From: Nemophila menziesii
Lineage: Eukaryota > Streptophyta > Magnoliopsida > Boraginales > Hydrophyllaceae
Reading direction: 5' to 3'
DNA: 64,000 nt
Assembly (NCBI GenBank): GCA_029959085.1
Contig: JARWIR010000050.1
Coordinates: 1,116,001-1,180,000, forward strand
A model generated the notes under the pieces. That model was not told the DNA's origin. It ran no database searches and was given only the letters and a program-made list of their open reading frames with translations. Made by a program: the position numbers and the translations under genes. This document shows, one piece after another, positions 49,367-60,563 of this stretch; position 1 is the first letter of the stretch, and every line of letters begins with the position of its first letter.

Positions 49367-50885
49367 TGGTGTCGCGTAGGATGTGATAAAAATATGACAA
49401 TAAAAGATGGATAAACGATGTACTAATACCCTATTCTGAACACATTTTTGCAAGTATTACAAGATGTAGGCAAGTTTTGATGTAAGTCAGATTCGTTCTC
49501 AGGGACTTAGTGTGTTATACGAATGGGTACACAGAATAGAGTAGCAATTAGTAATTAAAAACATAAAATAAAATGATGATTACAGAGATTATGATTAAAC
49601 TAAATAAAATTAAAGAAAATAAATAAAAGACGAGAGAATAAGGTGAGAAAATATAGCTCAGGTTTCGCGCGTATGCACTAATCCTTCTATTTCTTCTACT
49701 AGTTAATAAGAGTGATAATAGCTCTTAGATAAGTAGTCAAGGTTTCTAAATTCCTCCCTACCCGCGTCAGGGTGGATTAGGGTGGCGACCTCACAATCAC
49801 GAGGGGACTTAAATAGGGTGCTTCTACGCCACTAGGTTCCTAAATGAGACTGGCCTTCTAAAGATGATCGGTGATTAAATTAAACCCTAATGACTATCTA
49901 GTCAGGCAAGCCCTTCCGGATCACTACCTCACACTAGACGTTCGTGTGGTGTGTCAATAATTAGACACCCCTTCCGGGTGACCATCTAACTAATATTAGC
50001 ACAACCCTAAATTGATCAAGTTTAAGACAAACAATAAATCAAAGAACATAAAACAAATATATGGTTAAGCAACTATAATAAATTTAAAATATTTCTCCCA
50101 AAGAAACATAGATATAAAAAAACAGAATTCATAGATTATACATATGCAAAACCCAAGCTATGGGAAAACTAGTTCATACTAGAAAGAAATAAACTAAAAG
50201 AAAGATACATACTGTCAACTTGCGCTCTTGAATGACTAAGGATTTGACTATGGTTTAGAACTGAGCAAGACATGTTTACAATAGTTAAAGGGTGTATTTA
50301 TAGGAGTCAAGAAATCCCTAATTCATTTTCTTGGAGTGGAAGACAAGTAATTGGACTTCTAGCCAAACTCAAATTCATAGCCCTAAAATATAGAAAAGGT
50401 AATAGACTGTTGTTCTTTTGTTTTGCCCGTAAATTCTTCAATATTGCTCTGATTGACGCATTCTTTATATCTAAACCGATATTCTCGGAAAGCTCAAAAA
50501 CTTTTCTTAAGACCATTCTTTCAAATGCCCAACCAAACTTGAGTTATAATCACTTTAGTGGAAGTATCTGCTGGAATTAAGATATACTTGTCAACTTTTC
50601 TTTTCCTATTTTATCTTTTACTTCCTATATCTCCAATTTCCATCATTATCTTCTTCATTTATCTCTTGAAATTTATTTGGCATCTAATTAGTTACCATAT
50701 ATATTTAAAGCTTCATAATTAACAAACAAGTAAGCCAAATATGTTCTAAAAATAATAAATCATCAAATCAAGACAAGAAATAAAAAAATATAATAATTCT
50801 TATAAAAATGGACTATTAAACTTCCAAATAATCATAAAATGATGTCTCCAACTAAGAGTTAATCATCACAAATAGGTAGACATCA
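49367..50885 (-). mobile_element. Ty3/gypsy solo LTR with target duplication CCATG
   Basis: A 1519-bp block that is absent from the same point of copy B. It starts TGGTGTCGCG, ends GACATCA (TG...CA), and is flanked by CCATG at 49362-49366 and 50886-50890. Read on the minus strand it begins TGATGTCTACC..ATTTGTGAT and has GAGACATCATTTTA, as does the LTR at 60559. A TATAAATA box lies at 50302-50295. No internal sequence is left, so it formed by recombination between two LTRs. The 102-codon frame at 50272-50580 is a chance ORF inside it. Confidence 0.92.
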
Positions 50886-51420
50886 CCATGTGTGAGAATT
50901 GTTGGAACCTGAGTATCATCCGTGTTATTATCCTGGAACGAGCCTTGTGTAATCAAATATTAGATGATCTAGTTGGTTGTGCCAGGAGAACAATTAGTAA
51001 GTCATATATGGTATTGGCCTGGACCGATCCATATTTTAATATGGTATTGTCCTATATTGAGCCTCAGTTGATCAAAACATAAATGATTTAGCCGACTGTA
51101 CTAGGGATTCTGATAGTAGTGTCACACATGTTATTGGCCTAGACCGAGCCATAACTAACAATAAATGTGAGACACGTGGTATGGGCTTGGACCAAGCCTC
51201 ATGGGACCATGGGCTATATAGGCCTCCAAAAGTCCTCATCATCATGTTGGTCTGAGTCACACCTACCAATCATATAAAGACACTTATCTTGATTTGAGCA
51301 CTCATGCCATTTACAAGCTTTCAAAGACACTGTACGACGTCTTTCAAACTCCATCTTCTCACTAACCATGTGCAAACAATGTTTGGGAAATGAGTCTGAT
51401 CCCCAAACACTCTGTTATTA
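50886..51420 (+). promoter_or_regulatory. promoter-like tandem block with TATA, copy C
   Basis: Counterpart of 37760-38290, with TATATA at 51215-51220 in GGGCTATATAGGCC. The solo LTR inserted at its upstream edge. Confidence 0.5.
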
Positions 51421-52512
51421 TTTGGATGATGCTCTTGGGTTATTCACGAACAAAGGATCAGATATACTTTATGGATAAGGACCCGACTATATACTTTTTG
51501 GAGATAGTTTGAGTCAACAAACAACTTATGATTTTCTTTTAGAGTCACGTATGATATATGTCGTGGTGTGAGATGGTGTTTTGAATTTTAAGAGGGATGA
51601 GTACCATATCCAGCTCCCTCAAATGACTCAAAAAGATGAAGGCGGAATTGACTTGGAGGGGGAAAGTGTGGTGTATTGGATTTGCAGATATGGTTTAATC
51701 CCCCTGGATAAGACGGAATAAGTGAGTTCACTAGGGAATGGTCACTACCCATGACATTATTCTCAAGGAAGATCAACTTTGTATCTATCATTCTCTTTTT
51801 GTCTTGTACATTCATCTTCCTTTTTCAGAAGTTAGGGGGCTCATCTTAGATGTACATTGATATATACTCATAGGATCTAGGAGAGAGTAAGACTGCACTT
51901 AGCATATTGCTAGATTACAAATTTTGTACTAGTTTAGTTTCATCAGATGTATAGTTTTTAGTCTCTTTTGGTTGCTTACCAATACAACGGTTGTCACCTA
52001 AAGAAAAAAATAAGGAGATTAATAGTTACTTGTATTTTGATACCCTTTTTAACTTTATTTTAAATTTATTTGTTCAAATATATAATTTAGGTTTGTAAAT
52101 AAATCAAATAAGAATAATTTAATGGTTACTAAAAACAAACAAATTGGAAAACAAAAATGGAGGAAAGTAAAATAAATATAACTCCAATTTCACCTACCCC
52201 ACATGTTTGCACACCCAACCACCCCGCCAATTAGGACCCCACTCCCCACTACCTAGCCTAAACCCCTTTCACACATCCCTTCAATTGATAAAGCGAATTT
52301 TCACTTTTAGATAAATAGAAAAAAAATCTTAAAAAAGATCACATAACAAATCTATATTATACTAAAGCATCGACATAACAAACACAGTTATAAAGGCCCA
52401 CCTCGAGTTTTTATTTGCCTGAGATTATCCCACTACCTGAAAACCTATATAAAAGTCCAGCTTATAAAAATGAGGCTCGAAGTTTTGGCCTCGGATAAAA
52501 ATATTGTTGCTC

Positions 52513-52647
52513 GGGCCCATCTGATAGACATGTACATTGTTCACACTGAAAGACCTTAATATAACCCCACCCCAACCCTGTCATCTTGTTTTATCTTGTC
52601 GTATATTTCTCACCATACTCTCCTCTCTCAGAAACACTAAACCCTAA
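52513..52647 (+). promoter_or_regulatory. site II-like and telo-box motifs, copy C
   Basis: GGGCCCA at 52513-52519 and AAACCCTAA at 52639-52647, both conserved with copy B. The TATA stretch found in copy B is lost here. Confidence 0.5.
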
Positions 52648-54265
52648 CTCTACATTAAGTGAAATCATCAATAAGTAATCTATATGCCAAAATTTATAGT
52701 ATTTTTTGATGATTTACAGGCTAAATATACACATTAAGTATCTTCTCTTATCAAAAGTATGGATTGTTATTTAAATCTCTCAGATTTGGTAGGTCAAGAT
52801 GATGTTTTTCGTCAAATGATAGAATTACAGTTTCCATTTTCGTCAATCCAAGTTGTGTAATCGTCATTTGTGCAGATTACTATGGTTGATTTGCTCAGAT
52901 CTTTCAAATGCTTAAATATATATAACATGTGGTTAATCCGAAAATTGTTTAAATTACCATCTCCACCATGTTTTAAGTAATTTCTTCTACTTTTCTAATG
53001 TTTGTAATTTTTAGTATTTATTTAATTTATATTTTATATATAATTTTCAGACTTGTAATTTATTTGTAAGATTTGTTATTTTTTTATGTTAATTATACAA
53101 AGAATAAAATCCAAATAATTGTGTATTCTTGAGCATTATTACAAACCCGTTAGTTAATTTAGTTATGTTATTTATTTTATTTCTCTGTTTTTTCATTTAT
53201 ATGTTCAATATTTTATACATACTTCAAATATATCTAAGTGGTTTTATAGATGTAATATGATATTGATTGTTTTTTATTTGTGTGTTTATACTAATAATTA
53301 TTTTATATGTGTTTATGTATATCTAATTTTGTTGTTTCCCGGTCTCTTTTTATGTTTTACATGGTTTGTTTTTATTTTATATGAAATTATTTAAATTGAT
53401 TTACTTATTGTCGAGTCTTAAATATTATTTGTGCATAAAAATCGGTAAGGTATGCTTATTCATATATAATTTTTCATTGAATTAAGATTTTTATACTTAC
53501 GAGATGAGTGTAAGTATGTATAAGATTTTGCTTGATTTTGTATTCAAGTGTATATGAACATTAATTTTTAGTGTATTTAGTGATTTCTATGTATGTTATG
53601 TTAAGATTTGTCATTATCCATGTGTTAAATGATTTTTTATGTTTGATCATATTAGTACATGTGTTGAAATGAATAGTATACTAAAATTAATAGAGTGGTT
53701 TATAAACTGATGTAGTATATTTTGTGTGATTAAATGGTGATTCTGGAAACTTGTGAGGTTATTTTATGCTTATGTATGTTTCCAATGGATTTAAATGTAT
53801 AAAATGTAGAGTAAATTTCCAGTTTGCCACCCCGATTGTCAACCTACCCCCATTTCTTAAAAAATTATACGCGACTCGTTGCCCACTTTGGACAAAATCT
53901 GTCCAAACAATTCGTTAATTGACCCGGCATATGACTAATATAATTAATTTTTTGCATTCCAAATCATTTTTAAAATAAAAAAACAAAAACCTCTTTAGGG
54001 AAGATAATTCTGCCATTTAAAGTATAGTTTATTGACTTATATAATAAGTGATACATGACAACTTATATTTTTATTTTTTCAATGTTACAGAATCAATCAT
54101 TATATTATTTTGAACAAGATTGATGGTCATTTCATTTCAATTATATCAGGTAATCTATTCTTACTATTAACATATTTTATTTAATTATATGAACCTTGGA
54201 ACATGAAATTAATCATGCAACTTGAATCATGAACCATAAATTCTAAATTCAATTTTACAAATTTG

Positions 54266-54270
<5 letters not shown>

Positions 54271-54328
<58 letters not shown>
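54271..54328. repeat. (TA)29 microsatellite
   Basis: Pure TA run of 58 bp. The matching place in copy B (about 41155) has only a few TA units. Confidence 0.95.
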
Positions 54329-54330
<2 letters not shown>

Positions 54331-55342
54331 GTATAACCCATGCATGAAGGCATTAAAAAAAGCTTGTTCTTTTATCTTTAAGAAGCTGAAATAGAATAAA
54401 TTAAGTGTGTATCAAATTTAATTTAGAGTAAATATTCATTTTTCCCTTGTATTATAACATGATTGAAAACTTACCCCTTGAAATATAAAATTTTTATGCT
54501 CACCCTTGTATAAAGGTCATTGGATAGACCTTTTCATATCCACAATCAATAATTACTATCTTTTTCTGAGTCAAACCCCTTTCATTAGAACTTTGATAAT
54601 TTTTTATGACTTGATCATGTTGTTTACACCCTACACATTTCCACAAACCTTTGATAATATAACCATGGATAACTAAAAAGCTATCACAACACCAAAAAGA
54701 AAAACCACAAAAAACATCAACCAATCGACAAACCCGTACCCAACAACAAACACGAAAAAACACGAATTTGCAACAACACAAATCAATCATTAGAACAAGA
54801 GGAAATTAAACAAAAATGACACGGTTTCACCAAAAAAAGGTTTTCCATAATGGAAACTTAGGTATAAGATTGATTAATGTTCATGAAAACACGTGTCCAC
54901 GGTAAGAAATCACTAAATTCCATTGTCTTTGTTCGCGTGTTAGTTTTAGAGGAGAGAGAGAGAGTTTAATGCCTTGTTTGTTTGCACTTGATAAGATCAA
55001 TGAGATCAATAACATACTGGGTCAATAAGATATGTATTTTTTACCAAATCATTATACTTTTTAACTAGTCTCTCACACAAAAAAAAATTAACCTGTTTTA
55101 TTAAGATTGCGCGTAAAGTCTTACTACATTAAAACATTATCTTTTAATAGAATAATTTCATTTAGTTGTACATTCTCAATCATTACTAATAACTTAAACA
55201 ATTATTAATTGTTCTTAGCGTATTTAGAATATACTTTTTTTTAATGGTTAGCTAACACTTTTTCAATAATATTAGACATTACATTACAACATATGATATT
55301 ATCGTGTTAGCTAACACTTTTTCAATAAACTTTGAATTCTAT

Positions 55343-56354
55343 TGCAGAAGAAATTTATAGGGGAGGATTCTCGCCTTTCACGCCACCAGAGAAAAGATCT
55401 AAAGTAGACAATAATTACGAGGAGGAGCGTCAACAACTTTGCAGCGTGGAACGATTTGAACAAAAAGAATTAATTTCCTGAGTAGATGAGCGTCAACAAC
55501 TTTGCAGCGTGGAACGATTTAAACAAAAAAAATTAATCTCCTGAGTAGATGAGCGTCAACAACTTTGTAGGCTGGTTTTTTTTTTAACAAAGTGTCTTTG
55601 TTTGTGTTTTTTCTTTTTTTAAATAGATCGAGATTAAGAACAAAAAGAAAAGAGAGAGAAGGTATGATCAAGTTAGTTTTTCTTTGTTGTTTGTTAAGAG
55701 TTTGTTATGTGTGTCACTGAAGCGAGTCCTTTGCGTCGTTTTATCAGTCATGTCTAGATTTTCATTAAAACACAATTATGTATTTTTTAATTATTAAGTG
55801 ATTGAAGTTTCTTCATTAATTATATTGTGTTTTGCTACTATTTATAATTTTAAAATTTACTTAAATGTTTGAGACCTTTAATTATTATATCTCAAATAAA
55901 CTCCTATATTATACAAATAAAGATTTATTTACGAATTAATAAGATTATGAGAAAATTAGTTAATCTTAAAAAAAGAATTCTTTGCAAAACTTAAGCTAAA
56001 ATTAATTTATTTTTATCTGGTATTTAATTTCTTAAACCTTTTGTTTTATATTAGATGGTTCTTAATTGCATGAAGATATGTGCCTTTAGTTCCATATTTG
56101 CATTTCCAATTTTAAATGTAGTAAACATCTACCCACCACCTCCACTACCACCACAAAGGATGGGTGTTATGCCGTATCATTACGGTAATGCTAGTAACGT
56201 ACCACCTTCACCATTTCCTGCCATGGGATTACCATCTCCACCACCACCACTACCGCCACATCAGCAGAATGGAAGCAACTATTACAGACTGCCAGGGTTT
56301 GGATTTTACGGGCAAGGACACCAAACGACGAGTCCACCTTTACCGAGACATTGA
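55343..56354 (+). pseudogene. unrecognised gene fragment with a proline-rich last exon
   Basis: After a TTGCAG acceptor at about 55342 an exon-like stretch reads EEIYRGGFSPFTPPEKRSKV and runs into a stop at about 55479. After an AG at about 56120 a proline-rich exon follows (YPPPPLPPQRMGVMPYHYG; SPPPPLPPHQQNGSNYY), ending at TGA 56352-56354. An open frame containing the second part starts at 56055. The composition looks like the tail of a real protein, but I do not recognise the family and cannot show that the two parts belong together. It sits upstream of the damaged START exons, in the same orientation. Confidence 0.4.
55425..55571. repeat. 63-bp tandem repeat, about 2.3 copies
   Basis: GAGCGTCAACAACTTTG... 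begins at 55425, 55488 and 55551, exactly 63 bp (21 codons) apart. The unit includes the last codons of the exon-like stretch and its stop. Confidence 0.9.
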
Positions 56355-56974
56355 GTTACTTGTTTTTACTACAAGGAGGGGAGAGGAATATAAGTGTCGT
56401 TTTGTATATTAATAACAGAGTGGTATCTATGTAGCTAGCCCAATATTGGAGGTGCTCCGTCACAGTAGTAAGCACACTTTATGTTAGTTGTAGAATTACA
56501 TATGTTGTAAACTTCATAACTTAATTTTTTTTGTTGGGTTTTGTTAAGTTTTGATGGTTGAAATGGGAACTAGGTTTATGGGGCTTAAGTTTTCTTTTTA
56601 TATTTGTTACTTATCTATTTCATCTTGATGGGAGATGAGAGTATTTGTTTCTTGGGGTATTTGTTAAAAGAAGCCTACTAAAAGTATTTAACTGATAAAT
56701 TAAACCTTCAATAATTTACTTTATAATAAAATCCTAATAAAATAATTATTTATAAAAAACATCCTCTCTATCTTGTTATACCTTTACTACCCCTATTATT
56801 AAATATATATTATTTTATTTTTTATTACAAAATTTATTTTTTTATATTAAACAAATAATAGAGAACTTCCACCACCATCACTATCACGATTTTACAACAT
56901 ACCAGCTGGATATAAATTATATGCGCTGGTGTATTATGTTTAAATATTAATATGTAATTTTTATTTCTTTACAG

Positions 56975-57961
56975 GTAATGGAAATCCTATGCGATCGTGT
57001 GTCTTGGTCTCAGGGCTCTCAATGTTTTGAGATCACTGCTAAATATCCAGTAAGTAATGGAGGTACAGTGGAACTGGTTCACATGCAAGTAAGAAAACTA
57101 GCATACTTGTTCTTAAATATCTATCATATTATCTCTTGATAATTGCTCAAAGTGTTGTTTTTCTTTTAACTTTTGGACAATAAGGTCACTTCAGCACAAT
57201 CACATGGAAACCATTTGGTAACTTATTTCTTTTTCAACATAATATAATTTTTAATACTCTCTCGTCATAAAAAAAATCATTATGGGGTATATATGATTGT
57301 ATGTTACTTTATTTTTATAACCCCAAAGGTATACGAGATATTGTTACTTGATTCTACATCTCCTGAAATTGTGGGACACAAGATGTTGGTGCGTGGATAT
57401 GTAATTCGTCCATGCGATGTTAGAGGGTCAACCATATAGATGGTTGACCAATTGTACCTAGAGGTACATTATACTCACATTTATTTTGAATTCAAAAACC
57501 TTTTGTTTGCTCAAATTTTGGTTTTAAAAAGGTCATTTATGCAGGCTTCATCTATTCTACCTCTTAATGAGTCATCAAGAGTCGTAGCTCAGAAATTCAC
57601 AATAGCTGTAAGTGTTTTTTTTTTTTGAGTTTGAATAGTTTTCATATTACTATTTATGCATTCTTCTTCAAATTGAAAAGCTTTTTAGAGTTGAGATATT
57701 AATTGGGAATTTATATACAGTCACTTGGCCAAGCTGAGAGCTTACCAATTGGTAAAGGAATGACGCGCGGTAGTTTGCAAACATTTACCAAAAGACTTAT
57801 CAAGTAAAAACCACGACATGAATTTTACTTGATTGGAGAGACTCGTTCTTCAAGACTCTTTATATTAATGACATGATTTTGTTGTTTTTTTGTATAGGAT
57901 TTTTTGTGATGCTATTCATGCTTTCACAAGAGATGGACAGGTATTCATTAATCCAAACTAA
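56975..57961 (+). pseudogene. HD-ZIP III START-type gene, second copy, disrupted
   Basis: Exons matching 3 and 5-8 of the gene at 23400-24902: 56975-57088 (VMEILCDRVSW, NGGTVELVHMQ), 57329-57463 (GYVIRPCD...), 57545-57607 (VVAQKFTIA), 57721-57803 and 57898-57961 (IFCDAIHAFTRDG then TAA). Exon 4 has lost its acceptor and first half (about 57165-57217). A TAG interrupts exon 5 at 57437-57439 where copy 1 has a Gln codon. Exons 1 and 2 were not found. Introns keep GT-AG ends and similar lengths, so the copy arose by DNA duplication and then decayed. Confidence 0.8.
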
Positions 57962-60003
57962 TTGATGATATCTAAATCATGTCAAACTATGTCTCCAAAG
58001 ATGTTGTCAGATACTAGTTCTTGGTATATTTGTATGTAACTTGTTTTATATTCAATGTGGATTATAGTTGGATAGAGAGGTTTCATACTAATGTTTTGTG
58101 TCATTAAAACGATATGACAAATTTTATGTAAATTGTGTTTTGAACACATGAATAAAAAAATTGAAACATAATTTACTTATCATTAGGTGGGTGGTTATGT
58201 CGTAATTACGGCATATGACCCTTTATTTTGCAAACTACTCAACAAAAGGTTGTAAATGTATATGTTTGTTATACAACAATGTTACAAATTTTCCCCTCGT
58301 TTTTCCCCAATGCCATGCTTGCACATCTGTTTGTTTTGAGAATGATTTTTTGAAAAATTGATGTTTAAAATTTATGTCCTGCATATTTAAAAAATATAAT
58401 TTCCAACACGAACACTATATACTCCGTATCTTCACCATTTCTTTAATGTCACCATAAAATTTTTGTGTTTCTAGCATATCAGCATCTAAAAGCTAAAAAT
58501 TACCACAAGAAAGTTACCATATTACCATTATCATTTACGCCTCACCATCAATTTCACCTTCTATTTCCTCTCACCACCACCACCACCACCATCTTCATTC
58601 TAGATCTAATTTATTGAGACTAAAGGATAATAATTTGAAGGAGTAATGCACCCTTTGTGTTATGCAACATATGATGATACCTAAAGGTGAATCTAGGAAT
58701 TTTCTTGAAAATAGAAACATAAAATATTGTAGTTAGGTTAACCTCGTACACTTATTTTAGATCTTTTTGGTTAATTTCATAATATATATTTCATTTATGT
58801 AAGAAATAGTCAAATATAAAATTTTATTTCCCAAGATCGTCCATGCTAATGCCAAATGTGCAAGGACAAGTGGGTTAGAGTCCATGTGGAAAATACCTTT
58901 TTTCTCTCTAGCTCTTTATATAATTGTTATATTTTCTTTAATGGAATTTCATTTTAAAAGAAACACAAAAGTTAACTTTTTTATTAAGTGTAAAGAAACA
59001 AGCAATAAAAACAATTCTTACAAGTTTCAATTTTCACTACCTCGTTCGTAAAGATTAATTCTCATTTAAGTTACTTAGACATTTATCATCCAAGCTAAAG
59101 AAAGATAAATATATGTAATAACTATATTGATACGAAGAATTAGACACCCCAACCATAGAAAAAATCATGTGAGTACTAGTAATGTAAAATCGTGCTCCAA
59201 GAATGATTATCATGAGATTAGCAGATATTGTGATTTTCAACAACTCATATTATGGCTTCTCATATTTTTCTAAAACTCATCCATAAATGGTCCATATCTA
59301 CCCACAGTAAGTGCATAAAGTCCATATCTTCTCATATTTTTCTAAAACTCATCCATAAATGGTCCTTTTGAACCTAATGCCAATGCATTATGATCATCAA
59401 ACTCCATCAGAAATAGCGCAAATCCGATAGATACACTTTCTAATAACACAACACTTGAACACTCGTGATTCTTTAAAAATTCTTATATTTTTTTTAAGAT
59501 TGAGAAGTGGGTTTGATGGTTTAATTTTTTTTGGTGTTTTTAAAATGGTGGTTAAAAAAGGTGTGTTTGGGTGTTTTAGATGCGATGTAAAGTTGAATGT
59601 GATGGTAAAGATTGGATTGAATCAATCTGTTTGCCCATTTTGTGTGTTAGGGCATGAATCAATGTTAGTTTTAAAGGGTTATTACTCAATAAACCCATGC
59701 AACCTTTTGAACTATACAGTAAAAGACACTATCTTTTTTACCCTCCTAAGATATCCTGAGTTCTCTTCCAATTGGCGGCAACAAAATAGCTTAAATGGAT
59801 ACATCAAGAAAGTGTACAAAAATATCTTAAAAACGAGTCATTAATTATTTTAAATACAAAACATTGAAATGATATGCATTAGAAAGATTTTTTTTTTAAA
59901 AACAGAGAGAATGCTTATGATATACACTTGTTTGTGATTCACAAACACTAAAAAAACTAAAATATATCAAGAATGAAAAAATAAAGCCAAAAATAAGAAT
60001 AGA
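57962..60003. other. no confident gene; duplicated 3' flank, then AT-rich sequence
   Basis: 58180-59490 matches 24990-26390. A 129-codon open frame at 59455-59844 has two cysteine pairs (CFRC, CPFC) and a hydrophobic start, but is not conserved in the other copy beyond its first 30 bases. I leave it as a chance ORF. Confidence 0.45.
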
Positions 60004-60066
60004 TTGAGTTATGGAAAATTTTTCAGAATTCAGACTATGAATTCTAAGAATTTTCCCATAACTCAA
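60004..60066. repeat. hairpin, arms about 28 bp
   Basis: TTGAGTTATGG...CAGAATTC is followed after a 7-base loop by its near-perfect inverse ending CCATAACTCAA. Confidence 0.8.
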
Positions 60067-60113
60067 ATCTCTCTGTTTTTGCTGATTTTTGTTCTGTAAT
60101 CCAAAAACATATG

Positions 60114-60140
60114 GTATATATCATAATTTATGATATATAC
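60114..60140. repeat. perfect 27-bp palindrome
   Basis: GTATATATCATAA is followed by one T and the exact inverse TTATGATATATAC. It lies within a direct repeat (59910-59985 against 60130-60200) sharing ACTAAAAA and AAAATATATCAAGAATG. Confidence 0.85.
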
Positions 60141-60469
60141 TTATTGTTTGTTATTCAAAAATACTAAAAAGAATTAAAATATATCAAGAATGCAAGAAGT
60201 GAAGCAAAGAAGAAAAACATGTTATGTCAAAATTTAAAAGAGACCAATAGTGTAATTTAACCCTGATCGTTATATAAAACTAATCCTCCATTTATGCTTA
60301 ACATGCTCTTACAAATCAAGAAAAAATAATCAAACTATTTCTTCAAATAAATATTTGAAGAGGCATAATAGGCAAATATTTCTACCTTCAATATTGTAGG
60401 TTGCATTATTCCTCAATATGATGCTGCTAGGCCAAGCATTAATACAGTATATGCAACATATGTTTTATT

Positions 60470-60471
<2 letters not shown>

Positions 60472-60558
<87 letters not shown>
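60472..60558. repeat. (TA)n microsatellite, about 87 bp
   Basis: Pure TA run ending at the first base of the downstream gypsy LTR. Confidence 0.95.

Positions 60559-60563
<5 letters not shown>

Larger units (their letters stand above)
47386..54964 (+). repeat. 6.1-kb direct duplication, copy C (7.6 kb with an inserted solo LTR)
   Basis: Collinear with 35799-41909. It includes a LINE tail (47386-48180), a non-coding core, the promoter-like block after the solo LTR (50886-51420), the telo-box region (52513-52647), the AT-rich stretch and the AC-rich block (54640-54780). Its 3' part continues into the START-gene unit at 54020-59490. Confidence 0.85.
54020..59490 (+). repeat. segmental duplication unit, copy 2 (paired with 20700-26390)
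   Basis: Collinear with copy 1 across the 5' block, the START exons and introns, and the 3' flank (58180-59490 against 24990-26390). It contains extra material at 55240-56900, including a 63-bp repeat and a proline-rich exon not recognised in copy 1. Confidence 0.75.

Noticed and set aside
50272..50580. 102-codon ORF
   Set aside because: Falls inside the solo LTR, antisense to its transcription direction.
59455..59844. 129-codon ORF with CxxC pairs, a possible zinc protein
   Set aside because: Not conserved in the duplicated partner and no known spacing of zinc ligands.
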